DNA from: Oceanicola sp. D3
GTDB taxonomy: Bacteria; Pseudomonadota; Alphaproteobacteria; Rhodobacterales; Rhodobacteraceae
Assembly (NCBI RefSeq): GCF_006351965.1
Contig: NZ_CP040932.1
Coordinates: 3,410,001-3,474,000, forward strand
Length of the DNA: 64,000 nt
Reading direction: 5' to 3'
Position 1 is the first letter of the stretch; each line of letters begins with the position of its first letter. The notes beneath the pieces are model-generated. The model was not told where the DNA came from. It saw only the letters and a program-made list of their open reading frames with translations, and searched no databases. This document shows, piece after piece, positions 25,191 through 33,977 of this stretch. The position numbers and the translations under genes were made by a program.

Positions 25191-25631
25191 ATGCGCCCCT
25201 TTCTCAACCTCGCCTACCTCGCCTGCTGCGGCTGGATCACCTGGATTGGCCTATGGTGGCCGGGCAGGGCCAAGGGATTCGTGCCGGGCCCCGCCGAAGG
25301 GGAGCCGTTCTACTGCAATCAGCTGATGAGCACAGGCGGCGAGGATGACCTGATGGTGGCTCTTTTTCTTGTCTTCGCCCTGCCCCTCGCGGTGCGGGCG
25401 ATTGCCATGTTGTTCGCAGGGCCAGGCCGGGCAGAGCTGGCACTCTGGGGCCTCGCCACCTCCCTTGCCGGCTTTGGCCTCTTCCTCGCCTCGCTGGATT
25501 GCGCCGCCGTCTTCTACACCGCCTTCACCCTGCCCGCCCCCGGGCTGGCAGCGGCGCTCATCGCCCTGCCGCTCTCAGGTGTCCTTCTCTGGGCCTTGCG
25601 TCGTTTCACCAACGACCGGAGGCTTCGATAG
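25191..25631 (+). CDS. small integral membrane protein, unknown function
   Basis: 146 residues with four membrane helices (about 4-22, 53-76, 83-104 and 112-138). No conserved motif recognised; a few Cys and Trp residues at the N-terminus ([17 protein letters not shown]). No clear ribosome site, so the start at 25191 is tentative. Divergent from rplY and followed by the MFS gene on the same strand. Confidence 0.6.
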   Translation: MRPFLNLAYLACCGWITWIGLWWPGRAKGFVPGPAEGEPFYCNQLMSTGGEDDLMVALFLVFALPLAVRAIAMLFAGPGRAELALWGLATSLAGFGLFLASLDCAAVFYTAFTLPAPGLAAALIALPLSGVLLWALRRFTNDRRLR

Positions 25632-25706
25632 GGCAGCCGGCTGACGCGCCTTTCAACCCACTTTGACAGTTGCTTTGGCCTGCATGCCGTGATTGCGATT
25701 GCGCCC

Positions 25707-26879
25707 ATGTCGATCCTGCACGCCATAACCCTGTCGCGCCGCACCCTGCCCGCCTTCGCAGCCGAGGGCATCTTCTGGGGCGCCTTTGCGTCTTACACCC
25801 CCCAGCTCAAGGACAGCATCGGCGCGGATGATGGCACATGGGGCCTCGTGCTGCTGGTCTCCGCCATCGGCTCGATCTCGGCGATGTGGTTCGCCCCGCG
25901 CTTTGATGCACGGCTCGGGCGCATGGCGATGGCCGTGGCCTGCCTCTGGATCGGCCTCGCCTTCCAGCTCCCGATGTGGACAACCTCGCTCGTGCTCTTC
26001 ACCGCCGCCATGTTGCTGGCGGGGAGCAGCGCCGGGCTGCTCGACGTGGTGATGAACGCCCGCCTCTCTGCCATCGAGGCTAAAACCGGGCGCTCGCTGA
26101 TGAACCTCAACCACGCCACCTTTTCCTTTGCCTACGGCTCCTCCGCGCTGTTCGCCGGGCTGCTCCGAGATGCCGGCACCGCCCCGCAAACAACCTTTGG
26201 ACTGCTCGGAGCGCTCGCCCTGCTGCTCGCCGCCGCGGCCCGCCAGCGCGAGTTGCCGCCCCGCGCGCCCGGTGCCCCCGAGCCGCCACGCCGCATCAGC
26301 CTGCCGCCCGTGGCCTATTGGGGCGGGGCGATCGTGCTCATCGGTTTCCTCTGCGAACAGGCCACCGAGGCGTGGTCGGCCCTGCATATCGAGCGCACGC
26401 TCGGTGGCGGCGCGGCTGAAGGAGCCATTGGCCCGGCCATGCTCGGCTTCACCATGTGTGTCGGGCGGCTGGGCGGGCAATTCGCAACCGCCCGCGTGTC
26501 CGAGGCCCGGCTCACCACGCTGGCCGCGCTCGTTTCGGCCTCTGGCGCGGCGCTGGCGGCGCTCGCCCCAACACCGCCCGTGGCCTACCTCGGCTTCGGC
26601 GTCCTCGGCCTTGGCCTCTCGGTCATATGTCCGATGGTCTTTGCCCTCGTGGGCCGACTTTCTGCGCCAGAGCAACGCCCGGCGGTGATCTCCCGCGCCG
26701 CCGTCATCGGCTACTCGGGCTTCTTCATCGGCCCGCCCTTCCTCGGCGCTCTGTCCGAAGCCGCAGGCCTGCGGGCCGCCTTTCTCGCCGTGGCGCTGCT
26801 GCTGGCGCTCGCCCCGCTGTTGCTGATCCCGCTGCGCACTGCGGCGAAGACCGCCGAGGCAACAGCCGCGGCCCGCTGA
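25707..26879 (+). CDS. MFS transporter (YbjJ-like)
   Basis: About 390 residues, 12 membrane helices in two halves. The opening EGIFWGAFASYTPQLKDSIG followed by DDGTWGLVLLVSAIGSISAMWFAP with GRMAMAVA, and the central AGSSAGLLDVVMNARLSAIE, match the YbjJ group of major facilitator proteins. Substrate unknown. ATG 25707 is preferred to a GTG at 25689. Confidence 0.85.
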   Translation: MSILHAITLSRRTLPAFAAEGIFWGAFASYTPQLKDSIGADDGTWGLVLLVSAIGSISAMWFAPRFDARLGRMAMAVACLWIGLAFQLPMWTTSLVLFTAAMLLAGSSAGLLDVVMNARLSAIEAKTGRSLMNLNHATFSFAYGSSALFAGLLRDAGTAPQTTFGLLGALALLLAAAARQRELPPRAPGAPEPPRRISLPPVAYWGGAIVLIGFLCEQATEAWSALHIERTLGGGAAEGAIGPAMLGFTMCVGRLGGQFATARVSEARLTTLAALVSASGAALAALAPTPPVAYLGFGVLGLGLSVICPMVFALVGRLSAPEQRPAVISRAAVIGYSGFFIGPPFLGALSEAAGLRAAFLAVALLLALAPLLLIPLRTAAKTAEATAAAR

Positions 26880-26889
26880 GCGGCCCCGC

Positions 26890-28056
26890 TCAGGCCTGCC
26901 AGCGCCCGCCAAAATCCTCCGGCACCAGCAGCATGTCACGCCCAAACTGGCCGGGGTTCTGCTTGCCGCAAAGCGCCATCGAGATATCCATCTCCTTCTG
27001 AAGCACCTCCAGCGCCTTCTCCACGCCTTCCTGCCCCATCGCGCCAAGCCCATACACGTAAGAGCGCCCGATCATCGTGCCCTTCGCCCCCAGCGCCAGC
27101 GCCTTCAAAATGTCCTGTCCCGAGCGAATACCGCTATCCAGCCAAACCTCCGTCTTGCTCCCCACGCGCTCCACGATTTCCGGCAACATCCGGATGCTGC
27201 TCAAGGCCCCATCCAGCTGCCGCCCGCCGTGGTTGCTCACCACAATCGCATCGGCCCCCAGCTTCGCAGCCTCCTCGGCATCGTCGCCATCGAGGATGCC
27301 TTTCAAAATCACCTTGCCGCCCCACTGGTCCATCAACCGCTTCACCTTGTCCCAGTCCAGCGTCTGGTCAAAGTTCTTCGCCGTCCAGTCATGCAGGGAG
27401 CGGGTGTTGCCCACGCCCTTCGCATGGCCCACGATATTGCGAAACTCGCGCCGCTGGGTCTGCAGCATCTTCAGCCCCCAGCGCCACTTGGTGGCGAGGT
27501 CCAGCATCACCGGCACGCTCAGCTTGGGCGGCGCGGTGAGGCCGTTCTTCAAGTCCTTGTGCCGCTGCCCGAGGATCTGCAAATCCAGCGTAATCACCAG
27601 CGCATCGCACTTGGCTTCCTTGGCGCGGCGCACGAGGTTGTCGGTGAAGTCGGTGTCCTTCTGGGTGTAAAGCTGAAACCAGAAGGGCGCCGAGGTGTTC
27701 TCTGCCACATCCTCGATCGAGCAGATCGACATGGTGCTCAGCGTGAACGGCACCCCAAACTTCTCCGCCGCCTTCGCCGCCAGAATCTCGCCATCCGCAT
27801 GCTGCATCCCGCAAATGCCAACCGGTGCCAGCGCCGTGGGCAGCGCCACATCCCGCCCGATCATCTGGCTCGCCGTCGAACGCCCCGACATATCCACCGC
27901 CACCCGCTGGCGCAGGCGGATCTTGTCAAAATCGCTAACGTTCTCCCGAAAGGTCTGCTCCGTCCAGCTCCCGCTTTCGCAGTAGTCATAAAACATCTTC
28001 GGCGCGCGCCGCTTGTGGATGCGCTTGAGGTCGTCGATGCAGGTGATCACGGTCAT
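26890..28056 (-). CDS. lldD: FMN-dependent L-lactate dehydrogenase / alpha-hydroxy-acid oxidase
   Basis: 388 residues. FMN-binding TIM barrel: ALAPVGICGMQHADGE, PFWFQLYTQKD, active-site VVSNHGGRQLDGALSSI with the catalytic His, WLDSGIRSGQDILKALALGA and GRSYVYGLGAMG. Oxidises L-lactate or another 2-hydroxyacid to the keto acid, passing electrons to the quinone pool. GGGGAG stands before ATG 28056. Convergent with the MFS gene, which is not an evident lactate permease. Confidence 0.93.
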   Translation of the reverse strand: MTVITCIDDLKRIHKRRAPKMFYDYCESGSWTEQTFRENVSDFDKIRLRQRVAVDMSGRSTASQMIGRDVALPTALAPVGICGMQHADGEILAAKAAEKFGVPFTLSTMSICSIEDVAENTSAPFWFQLYTQKDTDFTDNLVRRAKEAKCDALVITLDLQILGQRHKDLKNGLTAPPKLSVPVMLDLATKWRWGLKMLQTQRREFRNIVGHAKGVGNTRSLHDWTAKNFDQTLDWDKVKRLMDQWGGKVILKGILDGDDAEEAAKLGADAIVVSNHGGRQLDGALSSIRMLPEIVERVGSKTEVWLDSGIRSGQDILKALALGAKGTMIGRSYVYGLGAMGQEGVEKALEVLQKEMDISMALCGKQNPGQFGRDMLLVPEDFGGRWQA

Positions 28057-28219
28057 TGATTGGCTCCCCGGAGTGGTCAGGTTTGTTTACCAATCGCCAA
28101 AGGGGTAAGGCAAGGCGGCATCAGTCGCCGGCGCGTCCGGGTATTTGCGGCCGGCGCTCTGGCAGCGCTGAGCGACCTGAGGTAAACCGCTCCAAACACA
28201 TGCCAGAGAAACCGGGTCA

Positions 28220-28921
28220 GTGATAAATTTCGGTCGAAGCATTCGCGCTGCCCTGCGCGGAAAGCCCCAGCTTCCTTCGATGCACGGTGATGTGCTGGCC
28301 TTTGCCTCGGCACCGGACCCCGTCGTGCCGAGCGAGTTTCTTGAAGGGCGCACCATCGTCACCGCAAACGCGGCGCAACTTTCGCTCGAGCCGCTCGGCG
28401 TGGAGGCCCCCCACATCACCTGCATGCGATCAACGATGGGAGACGGTCAGGCCACCAGTGCCGACAAGCTCAAACGTCTTGCGGGCCGAAAAACCGGCCA
28501 CCTCGTCCTCTTCCCGCGCCGCGCAGACCCCGGCTGCGAGGTCCAGCTCAGCCTGCTGTCCGAAATCGGCTACACCTATGACGAGCTGACCATTTTGCAC
28601 CGCCTCGACATCAGCACGATCTACAACAGCGTCCTCAATCCGGGCCGCATCTTGCTGCACCGCACCTACGAGCCCTCGATGGGCCTTCGCGCGATCTTGT
28701 TGGCACTGGCCGCGGGCGCAACCCGCGTCGCCGTGGCGGGCGTTTCGTTCCGGTCTGGCGGAGCCTCCTATACTTCGATGAACTATAAGCGCATCCACGT
28801 GGATGCAGACCAAGAGATATTCGCCCGGCTCCGAAAGCTCGGCGCCCCGGTCTTCCCCACCGACCGCGCCCTGTCCGTCGATACCGGCCTACCGCTCTGG
28901 CCCTCGGATCAGCCCGGATAG
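28220..28921 (+). CDS. unrecognised protein, possible glycosyltransferase
   Basis: 233 residues, soluble, no signal peptide. Pattern suggests a nucleotide-sugar binding fold similar in layout to GT29/GT42 sialyltransferases: an N-terminal strand (GDVLAFASAPDPVVPSEFL), RTIVTANAAQLSLEPLG, and a later PSMGLRAILLALAAGATRVAVAGVSF, which recalls the S-x-G...GFD segment of such enzymes. This is a structural guess. It is convergent with the CMP-sialate-synthetase-like gene and overlaps its end by 13 bp, which supports a link to nonulosonic acids. Confidence 0.55.
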   Translation: MINFGRSIRAALRGKPQLPSMHGDVLAFASAPDPVVPSEFLEGRTIVTANAAQLSLEPLGVEAPHITCMRSTMGDGQATSADKLKRLAGRKTGHLVLFPRRADPGCEVQLSLLSEIGYTYDELTILHRLDISTIYNSVLNPGRILLHRTYEPSMGLRAILLALAAGATRVAVAGVSFRSGGASYTSMNYKRIHVDADQEIFARLRKLGAPVFPTDRALSVDTGLPLWPSDQPG

Positions 28922-29670
28922 ACGGGCTGCTCGGGCTCCACGAGGTGGCGGGCGACGACCTCGGGCCGCGGCTGCATCTCTATCAACGCTTTCACCACGT
29001 CGAAGTCATCCTTGTTGTTGATGTCGATCCCGGTGATCGCCTCCCCGATGATCGGTAGCGCGCGCTTGCCCATGTAGGCCGAACCGTACTTGGCCAGATT
29101 TTCATGGCGCAGAACGTCAAGGTTGAACACCTGGTAGGCCGTCGGAAACTCCGTGCGCCGAATGACCGAACGGTCTTCAGGCCAACCGTCCAAAAGCGGC
29201 TCCAGAAATCCGTCATTGTTGATCGTGCAAAGCCGCGTCTCCGACGCGTTGACGTGGCGCACCGAATCCACCTCCGGTCTCTCCTCGAGAATTTCGATGG
29301 CGCGCTGCACGTCCTTCACCTTCCGGAACGGGTTCGTCGGCTTTAGCCGCAACCAGATGTCCGGCATCTCGATGCCGAAACGCGGCAGGTTGGCCTCCAT
29401 GTCGGCGAGGATGTCTTCTTCCATCGCCGCCCCCGAACTCGCCTCCGCCCCTCTCAGATAAGGGCAGTCAGCGCCATAATACCGGCCGATCTCGGCGTAC
29501 TCTTCGGAGTCGGTCGACAGGATCACCCGATCGATACCCAGCGCCTTCCCGAAGGCAATCGCATAGGCCAACAACGGATGCCCGTTGATGCGCATGATAT
29601 TCTTGTTCGGTAAGCCGACCGAGCCCGACCGTGCAGGGATGAAGGCGTAGACAGTGCTATTTCGGGTCAT
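28909..29670 (-). CDS. acylneuraminate cytidylyltransferase-like protein
   Basis: 253 residues. N-terminal nucleotide-binding motif FIPARSGSVGLPNKNIMRING and then DRVILSTDSEEYAEIGRYYGA, the pattern of CMP-sialic acid / CMP-nonulosonate / CMP-Kdo-type synthetases; PDIWLRLKPTNPFRKVKDV is the substrate loop. Activates a nonulosonic acid with CTP for surface polysaccharide or flagellin glycosylation. ATG 29670 is used because the family match begins at once. No other sialate genes are in the window. Confidence 0.85.
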   Translation of the reverse strand: MTRNSTVYAFIPARSGSVGLPNKNIMRINGHPLLAYAIAFGKALGIDRVILSTDSEEYAEIGRYYGADCPYLRGAEASSGAAMEEDILADMEANLPRFGIEMPDIWLRLKPTNPFRKVKDVQRAIEILEERPEVDSVRHVNASETRLCTINNDGFLEPLLDGWPEDRSVIRRTEFPTAYQVFNLDVLRHENLAKYGSAYMGKRALPIIGEAITGIDINNKDDFDVVKALIEMQPRPEVVARHLVEPEQPVYPG

Positions 29671-29883
29671 GTGAACCTGTTTTTCGGTTTCTCGAGATGA
29701 TCTTAACCGCCCGGATAGCCTGATGCGCCGCATGGGCGGTCACAGACACCGAAATGCGGCTGACGCGCCACAAAGAGGCTATGCGCTGAGGCAACGGCAA
29801 ATCAACCCGGGTAACACCCGCGAGGGCTGTCGCCGCCCCGCGTTTAGCGCTACCACTCCCGCAAACGGCGCAGAGGAAGCATC

Positions 29884-31182
29884 ATGGACATACTCGCAAA
29901 GGCAACGGCCCTCGTCGGCGGAACGGTCGCAGCCCTGCGCCGCATCGGTGCCCCCACCACCCAGGCGATGGGCGGCACGCCGGAGATCCCCGAGGCGAAG
30001 AAACAGGGCATCATGACCCTCAAGATGCCCGCCGCCGAAGGCTGGAAGGATGGCCGCCTGCCCACCTGCGCCCCCGGCCTCAAGGTCAACGCCTTCGCCG
30101 AGGGGCTGGATCATCCGCGCTGGATCGAGGTGCTGCCCTCGGGTGACGTGCTCGTCGCCGAGGCCTCCCAGATCGAGACGCCCCCCAAAACCCTGCTGGA
30201 CCGCGCCGCGCATGCGACGATGAAGGCGATCAAGGCGATGGGCAACAGCGCCAACCGTGTCACCCTCTGGCGTGATGCCGACGGTGACGGCGTCGCCGAG
30301 CACCGCGAGATCTTCGTCGAGAACCAGAGCCAGCCCTTCGGCATGGCGGTGGTGGGCGACACCTTCTACCTCGGCAACACCGATGGCATCGTCGCCTTCC
30401 CCTTCCCGCCCGGCACGACCCGGCTGGACGAGAGCGCCGCCCGCAAGCTGGTGGAGTTCAAGCCCGGCGGCCACTGGACCCGCTCCCTCATCGTCTCCCC
30501 CGACGGCACCAAGATCTACGCCGGCGTCGGTTCGCTCACCAACATCGCTGACGAGGGGATGGAAACCGAAGAAGGCCGCGCCGCGATCTGGGAGCTGGAC
30601 GTGGCCACCGAAGAGGCCCGCATCTTCGCCTCGGGCCTGCGCAACCCGGTCGGCGTGGCTTTCGAGCCCTCCACCGGGGCCCTCTGGACCGTGGTCAACG
30701 AGCGCGACGGGCTGGGCGACGAAACCCCGCCCGATTACCTCACCACCGTGGTCGACGGCGGCTTTTACGGCTGGCCCTACTCCTACTGGGATCGCATCGT
30801 TGATGACCGCGTGCCGCAAGACGCCGCCGCCGTCGCCGCCTCGATCTGCCCCGATTACGCTCTCGGCGGCCACACCGCCTCGCTCGGCCTCTGCTGGATG
30901 CCCGAAGGCACCCTGCCCGGCTTTGGCGAAGGTATGGTGATCGGCCAGCACGGCTCGTGGAACCGCTCCAAGCTCTCGGGCTACAAGCTGCTGTTTGTGC
31001 CCTTCGAAAACGGCAAGCCCAGCGAAACCGAGCCCCCGCGCGACATTCTCTCGGGCTTCCTCTCCGAGGATGAAAAGCTCGCCTACGGCCGCCCCGTCGG
31101 CGTCTGCCTCGGCGCGGATGGAAAGTCGCTGCTGATGGCCGATGACGTGGGCGATGTGATCTGGCGGGTTACTGGGGCCTGA
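29884..31182 (+). CDS. PQQ-dependent sugar dehydrogenase (sorbosone dehydrogenase-like)
   Basis: 432 residues, beta-propeller of the GDH/sorbosone dehydrogenase type. Marks: LDHPRWIEVLPSGDVLVAEA, DGVAEHREIFVENQSQPFGMAV, ASGLRNPVGVAFEPSTGALW, VVDGGFYGWPYSYW, and HGSWNRSKLSGYKLLF near the end, all typical PQQ propeller blades. The N-terminus holds one weak hydrophobic stretch but no clear signal peptide, though such enzymes usually work in the periplasm. GAGGAAG precedes the ATG. Followed 18 bp later by a metallopeptidase gene. Confidence 0.88.
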   Translation: MDILAKATALVGGTVAALRRIGAPTTQAMGGTPEIPEAKKQGIMTLKMPAAEGWKDGRLPTCAPGLKVNAFAEGLDHPRWIEVLPSGDVLVAEASQIETPPKTLLDRAAHATMKAIKAMGNSANRVTLWRDADGDGVAEHREIFVENQSQPFGMAVVGDTFYLGNTDGIVAFPFPPGTTRLDESAARKLVEFKPGGHWTRSLIVSPDGTKIYAGVGSLTNIADEGMETEEGRAAIWELDVATEEARIFASGLRNPVGVAFEPSTGALWTVVNERDGLGDETPPDYLTTVVDGGFYGWPYSYWDRIVDDRVPQDAAAVAASICPDYALGGHTASLGLCWMPEGTLPGFGEGMVIGQHGSWNRSKLSGYKLLFVPFENGKPSETEPPRDILSGFLSEDEKLAYGRPVGVCLGADGKSLLMADDVGDVIWRVTGA

Positions 31183-31200
31183 CGCCTGCCGGCGGCCTCC

Positions 31201-31587
31201 ATGTCCCGCGACAACACTCATTTCCTCCGCATCGCCCATGAGACGGTAGAGGCCTTCCCCCCGCCGCTCCTGCCGGCGGCGCGCGCGGTGGTGATCCGCG
31301 TCGCCGAATGGCCCACGCCCGAGATGATGGCCGACTTCGGCATGCGTGACCCGCGCGACCTGACCGGCCTCTACGAGGGCACCCCTCTCCCCGAAAAATC
31401 CGCCAGCTACCCCGACCCGTTCCCCGATACCGTCTGGCTCTTCCGCCAGCCCATCCTCGCCGAGTGGCGTGACAGGCCCGGCCAGTCGCTCGACGAGCTG
31501 ATCGCCCATGTCACGGTGCACGAATTCGCCCACCACTTCGGCTGGAGCGATGAAGACATCGCCGCCATCGACCCGTGGTGGGAGTGA
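31201..31587 (+). CDS. metallopeptidase family protein (zincin-like)
   Basis: 128 residues. Contains AHVTVHEFAHHFGWSDEDI, an HExxH zinc motif with a third ligand after a short spacer, as in the minimal zincin (MMP) family of small bacterial proteins. Structure of the family is known but no substrate. 18 bp after the sugar dehydrogenase on the same strand and 58 bp before the nitroreductase, so likely part of one unit. Confidence 0.85.
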   Translation: MSRDNTHFLRIAHETVEAFPPPLLPAARAVVIRVAEWPTPEMMADFGMRDPRDLTGLYEGTPLPEKSASYPDPFPDTVWLFRQPILAEWRDRPGQSLDELIAHVTVHEFAHHFGWSDEDIAAIDPWWE

Positions 31588-31645
31588 ACCCATTGAACCC
31601 CGGCGCAAAACACCCGACATAAGGGCCAACCGCCAAGGAGTGCCC

Positions 31646-32224
31646 ATGCCCGAGAAAAACCCCGCCGCCCTCGACTTCCTCCTCACCCGCCGCTCCCGGC
31701 CCGCCAAGACGCTGACCACCCCGGTGCCGACCCGCGAAGAGCTGGGGCCAATCCTGCAAGCCGCCGCCCGCACGCCCGATCACGGCAAGCTGGAGCCATG
31801 GCGCTTCATCGTGCTCGAAGGCGCGGCGCTGGATCGGCTGGCCACGCTGGCGGGCGAACGCGGCGCGGCGCTGGAGATCGAAGCAGAGAAGGTCGAAAAG
31901 TTTCAGACCCAGCTCAAGCAGCCCGGCCTCGCCGTGGTGGTGGTCTCTTCGCCGGTGCAAAGCGAGAAAATTCCGATGGTCGAGCAGCTCTACTCCGCCG
32001 GGGCGGTATGCCTCGCCATGCTCAACGCCGCGCTGGCCTCGGGCTGGGGCGCCAACTGGCTTTCCGGCTGGGGCAGCCATGACCGCGAGTTCGTCACCAA
32101 GGGCCTCGGCCTCGCGTTGCACGAGACGGTGGCAGGCTTCATCCACATCGGCACCGAAACCGCCGCCCCCCCCGAGCGCCCCCGCCCCGACCTGACAAAC
32201 ATCACCGCCTGGGTCTCCGAATGA
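31646..32224 (+). CDS. nitroreductase family protein
   Basis: 192 residues. FMN-binding pattern: LLTRRSRPAKTLTTPVP, APDHG-like ARTPDHGKLEPWRFIVLEG, and the C-terminal half with SGWGANWLSGW and GFIHIGTETAAPPERPRPD, matching the YdjA/YdfN-like minimal nitroreductases. AAGGAG stands before ATG 31646. The last 4 bp overlap the EI24 gene (ATGA), showing translational coupling. Confidence 0.9.
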   Translation: MPEKNPAALDFLLTRRSRPAKTLTTPVPTREELGPILQAAARTPDHGKLEPWRFIVLEGAALDRLATLAGERGAALEIEAEKVEKFQTQLKQPGLAVVVVSSPVQSEKIPMVEQLYSAGAVCLAMLNAALASGWGANWLSGWGSHDREFVTKGLGLALHETVAGFIHIGTETAAPPERPRPDLTNITAWVSE

Positions 32225-32946
32225 TCTTCTCCGACTTCGGCAAAGCCGTGAACCAGATGTTCGACGGTCGCTTCCTCAAGGTGCTGGCGATGGGGCTGGG
32301 GCTGACGCTGCTGCTCCTCTTCGGGGTCTACGGCGTGTTCCTGATGTTTCTCGATTGGGTCACACCCGACAGCTTCACCATCTTCGGCCGCGAGGTGACC
32401 TGGATCGACGATCTGCTCTCCTGGGCCTCGATTGCCCTGATGGCGCTGATGTCGATCTTCCTAATGGTGCCCGTGGCCTCGGCCTTCACCGGCCTGTTCC
32501 TAGAAGATGTGGCGGCAGCGGTGGAAGACAGGCACTACCCCGAGCTGCCCGATGTGCCGCGCTTCCCCTGGACAGAAGCCCTGCGCGACAGCCTCGGCTT
32601 CTTCGGCATCCTAATCGTCGTCAACGTGCTGATGCTGATCCTCTACATCTTTGCCGGGCCGCTGATTCCGCTCCTGTTCTGGGCGATCAACGGGCTGCTG
32701 CTGGGGCGGGAGTATTACCAGATGGTGGCGATGCGCCGGATCGGGCGCAAGGCGGCCAACGAGTCGCGCCGCCGCCACTTCGGCAAGATCTGGTTCGCAG
32801 GCACGCTGATGGCAATTCCGCTCAGTTTTCCGCTGATCAACCTCTTCATTCCCATCCTCGGCGTGGCCACCTTCACCCACATGTTCCACCGGCTGGAGCC
32901 GAACCTTGCCGCACTCACGCCCCAGCCGAGCGGACCGATCCGCTAA
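32221..32946 (+). CDS. EI24 domain (CysZ-like) membrane protein
   Basis: 241 residues, four or more membrane helices; AFTGLFLEDVAAAVEDRHYPELP is the characteristic EI24 loop, and LLFWAINGLLLGREYYQMVAMRRIGRKAANESRRRH the long segment before the last helices. Some members (CysZ) transport sulfate; others are of unknown role, so transport is not claimed. Overlaps the nitroreductase gene by 4 bp. Confidence 0.85.
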   Translation: MIFSDFGKAVNQMFDGRFLKVLAMGLGLTLLLLFGVYGVFLMFLDWVTPDSFTIFGREVTWIDDLLSWASIALMALMSIFLMVPVASAFTGLFLEDVAAAVEDRHYPELPDVPRFPWTEALRDSLGFFGILIVVNVLMLILYIFAGPLIPLLFWAINGLLLGREYYQMVAMRRIGRKAANESRRRHFGKIWFAGTLMAIPLSFPLINLFIPILGVATFTHMFHRLEPNLAALTPQPSGPIR

Positions 32947-33129
32947 ACCGGCCCGGCCCCGTTCTCTTGCTATAAGAAACTGCGGGAGTTTGGCGGCTGG
33001 CCCTCAGACCGCCCTCTGCGCCAGACGTGTCGCCAGCGACACCGCGCAGGGCGCCCGAAGCGGCGCGGGTGGGGCGACGTTTCGGGCGCTCTTCCAGAGC
33101 GACGTTTCGGGCGCCCGAACCTGACGGGC

Positions 33130-33423
33130 CTACTGCCCCTCCACGATCGGCCCCTTCGGCCCGAACCGCTCCAGCAGGTCGAAATCGGAGATGGTAATCA
33201 CGCCGGAGATGATCACCGCGCAGATCAGCCCGGCCACCGGCACCGCGATGAGCGTGGTGATCTTCAGCCGCTTGCCCAGCCGAAAATCCGCAGGCGCGCC
33301 GGCATGAGTGCCCGGCACCACATCGCCCGCCTCCTGCTGGCTCTTCATCCGCACCGGCAACACCAGAAACAGCACCATGAACCAAGTGATGGCCAGTACG
33401 ACAAGGGCGGCGGTAATGCTCAT
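33130..33423 (-). CDS. DUF1467 family membrane protein
   Basis: 97 residues with two membrane helices (about 4-24 and 57-79). The segment ITWFMVLFLVLPVRMKSQQEAG with VPGTHAGAPADFRLGKRLKITT is the conserved DUF1467 signature, restricted to alphaproteobacteria. Its ATG overlaps the stop of the epimerase gene (ATGA), so the two are coupled; this order is common in the group. Confidence 0.88.
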   Translation of the reverse strand: MSITAALVVLAITWFMVLFLVLPVRMKSQQEAGDVVPGTHAGAPADFRLGKRLKITTLIAVPVAGLICAVIISGVITISDFDLLERFGPKGPIVEGQ

Positions 33424-33827
33424 CAGACCTGCTCCAGTTCCACCAGACAGCCGTTAAAATCCTTGGGGTGCAAAAACAGCACCGGCTTGCCATGCGCCCC
33501 AATCTTCGGCTCGCCGCTGCCCAGCACCCGGGCGCCTTCGGCCTTCAGCTTGTCCCGCGCGGCGAGGATATCATCCACCTCGTAGCAGATGTGGTGGATG
33601 CCCCCTGCCGGGTTCTTTTCCAGAAAACCGGCAATCGGGCTGCCCTCGCCCAGCGGGTAGAGCAGCTCGATCTTCGTGTTCGGCAAGGTGATGAAAACAA
33701 CCGTCACGCCATGGTCGGGCTCATCTTGCGGCGCGCCCACATCAGCACCCAGCGTGCCGCGATACTGCGCGGCAGCGGCCTCAAGGTCGGGCACCGCGAT
33801 GGCAACGTGGTTCAGCCGTCCGATCAT
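33423..33827 (-). CDS. mce: methylmalonyl-CoA epimerase
   Basis: Interconverts (R)- and (S)-methylmalonyl-CoA in propionate catabolism. 134 residues, VOC fold. Metal ligands: His in RLNHVAIAVPDLEAA, Gln/His in GIHHICYEVDD and Glu in NGCLVELEQ, and the SPIAGFLEKNPAGG loop of the family. A start 6 bp upstream (33833) is possible; 33827 gives the usual N-terminus with GAGGGAG at a better distance. Confidence 0.92.
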   Translation of the reverse strand: MIGRLNHVAIAVPDLEAAAAQYRGTLGADVGAPQDEPDHGVTVVFITLPNTKIELLYPLGEGSPIAGFLEKNPAGGIHHICYEVDDILAARDKLKAEGARVLGSGEPKIGAHGKPVLFLHPKDFNGCLVELEQV

Positions 33828-33977
33828 GTTCATCTCTCCCTCGCAGATCTGTGCCGGTTATGCCGCCCGCCAAATCGCGCGACAAGACGCGCCTTTGTCG
33901 CAATCGTGCTGGCGCGTTTACCACTTCTTAGGGTTGTTGCTGTCTGCTCGGGAGGTAACGCCTTGAGGGAGGCTCCC

